From an uncultured Eubacterium sp. (GTDB lineage: Bacteria; Bacillota_A; Clostridia; Lachnospirales; Lachnospiraceae), in contig CAQBGY010000194.1 of NCBI GenBank assembly GCA_948759685.1, positions 1 to 6,448 on the forward strand: DNA of 6,448 nucleotides. Reading direction: 5' to 3'. Below the pieces are notes generated by a model. It was not told the origin of the DNA. It saw only the letters and a list, made by a program, of their open reading frames with translations, and searched no databases. Position numbers and translations under genes: made by a program. Each line of letters starts with the position of its first letter. The stretch's first letter is position 1. Shown here in pieces: positions 5,510 to 6,448 of the stretch.

Positions 5510-5531
5510 CAAAAGCAATTTTTAGTAAAAA

Positions 5532-6014
5532 CTAAGCCGCCGGATCCGGAGTTTCTCCCGAATCTCCACCGGAACCACCACCTGCGTCAGACTCACCGCT
5601 GTTGCCACCATTCGTATCCGCCACATTACCGCCAAACAACTCTATGCTCGCAGAACCAAGCATTTCCTTGAACGCACTTCCCGGAGTAAAGACTATCTTT
5701 CTTCTAATAATTGTATTGGCATTCACGTCTTCTACACTATTTTGGCTTTCCGCATTGATAGCCGGACGGAATGAACCAAACTCTCCCAACTTCACAGAAA
5801 ACCCTTCCTCTATGAAAGATACCATAGTATCCTGTACGCCTTTCAGCACTACGTCCACCATAGCCCGATGGATACCCGTCCGCTGATTTACCTCGTCGCA
5901 TAACTTGTTATAGTTGATGCTTCCCACTAGTACATTTGCCGCAACATACTTTTCCACCTTATTGTCCTTGTCAAAACACAAGGTGATTTTTTTCTTTTTA
6001 TATCTTATTGCCAT
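5532..6014 (-). CDS. HU-family DNA-binding protein with glycine-rich acidic tail (HU-HIG type)
   Basis: This 160-aa protein has the Bacteroidales HU-like layout. A basic start (MAIRYKKKK) is followed by a helical dimerisation region (about 33-70, with the pattern L-C-D-E-V-N-Q-R-T-G-I). Next come the turn and strand V74-K-L-G-E-F-G-S-F-R-P (HU has a similar L-x-G-F-G-x-F), an arm region (about 88-105), R104-R-K-I-V-F-T-P-G and the closing helix SAFKEML. The tail (about 129-160) is rich in Gly, Ser, Asp and Glu and ends PDPAA, matching the class described as HU fused to wHTH, Ig or glycine-rich motifs. Ordinary HU is about 90 aa. It likely binds or bends DNA; its specific target is unknown. 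It is a single-gene unit with its own promoter and terminator. Such genes often sit near smalltalk and amidase genes, but neither is in this window. Confidence 0.92.
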   Translation of the reverse strand: MAIRYKKKKITLCFDKDNKVEKYVAANVLVGSINYNKLCDEVNQRTGIHRAMVDVVLKGVQDTMVSFIEEGFSVKLGEFGSFRPAINAESQNSVEDVNANTIIRRKIVFTPGSAFKEMLGSASIELFGGNVADTNGGNSGESDAGGGSGGDSGETPDPAA

Positions 6015-6048
6015 ATTTGCTATAGATTAAAAAGTGATACAATATACA

Positions 6049-6068
6049 GAAGTCACTCTACTGACTTC
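6049..6068 (-). promoter_or_regulatory. hairpin at the 5' end of the HU mRNA leader
   Basis: GAAGTCA (6068-6062 on the - strand) pairs perfectly with TGACTTC (6055-6049) around a 6-nt loop. With the -7 box ending at 6073, the first transcribed bases fall at about 6066-6068, so the hairpin would form the extreme 5' end of the message, about 35 nt before the start codon. It may stabilise the transcript. Its function is not shown. Confidence 0.5.
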
Positions 6069-6072
6069 ACAA

Positions 6073-6104
6073 CAAAGGTATAAGTCTTATTCAAGATTTC
6101 CTAA
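6073..6104 (-). promoter_or_regulatory. promoter of the HU gene
   Basis: The - strand -7 box TACCTTTG (6080-6073) matches TAnnTTTG. The -33 position carries only TTAG (6104-6101), a poor match, so activity may depend on an activator or on the palindrome covering that position. The spacing to the start codon is about 60 bp. Confidence 0.6.
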
Positions 6105-6113
6105 TAGGGAAAT
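6096..6113. promoter_or_regulatory. palindrome over the -33 region of the HU promoter
   Basis: ATTTCC (6096-6101) and GGAAAT (6108-6113) are perfect inverted half-sites with a 6-bp spacer. The palindrome overlaps the weak -33 element, so it could be an operator, possibly for autoregulation by a DNA-binding protein. Short AT-rich palindromes also arise by chance. Confidence 0.35.
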
Positions 6114-6114
6114 T

Positions 6115-6448
6115 TTGAAAAAAGGCAGTTTCATTCTTTGTTTATTTACAAATATGAAATAAGACATACAAAATGCAAATTCAAGTCAATCAAACGAATT
6201 ATATAACTGTAAATCAATATATTAAAAATAAAAACAGAAAAAAAACAGGCGACATATAAAAAATAAACGGCCTACTAAGGATTTGAAGCTTTCAAAAACG
6301 CGGAAAGTAAGAAAATAAAGAATGAGAAAAATAAAAAATGCAGAAACAGAGAATTTTCACTTTTAAGAATCATTAACCAACCATTTCAAATAAGGTAACT
6401 ATTCAGCGAGAACAAAGGATACGAAGAATTAGCCCGTCAGTTTAGACG
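6115..6448. other. AT-rich gene-free region upstream of the HU gene
   Basis: I see no gene here in either direction. Frames beginning with ATG run only about 12-15 codons (for example from the ATG codons near 6324 and 6337, + strand). The stretch is A-rich on the + strand, with homopolymer runs. No TAnnTTTG box is clear on either strand. A short inverted repeat, CGTC-AGTTTA-GACG, lies at the very end. No tRNA or terminator is visible. Confidence 0.5.

Noticed and set aside
5279..5525. Reading frames on both strands across the 22-bp repeats and terminator
   Set aside because: They run through the MITE end, the palindromic repeats and the terminator hairpin; the codons merely translate repeats, with no credible protein.
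5602..5886. 94-codon + strand frame
   Set aside because: It is entirely antisense to the HU-family gene, whose domain match is clear.

Overview
The window looks like a chromosomal accessory region of a gut Bacteroides or a close Bacteroidales relative. The evidence is low GC (roughly one third), near absence of strong Shine-Dalgarno sequences, several matches to the Bacteroides -7 promoter box TAnnTTTG, a Bacteroides-type HU protein with a glycine-rich tail, and a fragment of an insertion-sequence gene typical of this group. The assignment rests on reading alone, without a database search.

Layout. Positions 1-305 (+ strand) carry the promoter and first 38 codons of a truncated IS66-type accessory gene, broken off at about 272. 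Positions 286-4692 (all - strand) hold a compact five-gene cluster, read from high to low coordinates: a zinc-ribbon membrane protein (468 aa counting from a GTG, 467 aa from the ATG used here), a 67-aa TM2-domain protein, a large TPR-like lipoprotein, a small lipoprotein with two tandem Cys/His zinc-finger-like repeats, and a 46-aa single-pass membrane peptide. The last three genes are coupled by overlapping stop/start codons or short gaps. Upstream of the cluster, at 4765-5080 (- strand), is an AT-rich to GC-rich stretch with no credible gene. It has its own promoter, several perfect hairpins, two long-range helices (11 bp and 9 bp) in pseudoknot order, and a terminator hairpin with a run of T: a structured noncoding RNA, or a long attenuating leader for the cluster.

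Upstream of that RNA's promoter is a 178-bp MITE-like element (5147-5324) with 15-bp terminal inverted repeats and a 9-bp direct target duplication. Next come three 22-bp tandem repeats (5378-5443) with palindromic cores. Then comes an HU-family DNA-binding gene (5532-6014, - strand) with its own promoter, a hairpin at the expected 5' end of its mRNA, and a strong intrinsic terminator. Positions 6115-6448 are AT-rich and show no gene.

How the parts may work together (inference): the cluster encodes inner-membrane proteins (zinc-ribbon, TM2, small peptide) and two lipoproteins, so its products probably assemble at the cell envelope, with zinc sites on both the membrane protein and a secreted lipoprotein. 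I do not recognise this combination as a named system. The structured RNA ends 72 bp before the first gene and is co-directional, so it may control the cluster by termination. It may equally be an independent RNA.
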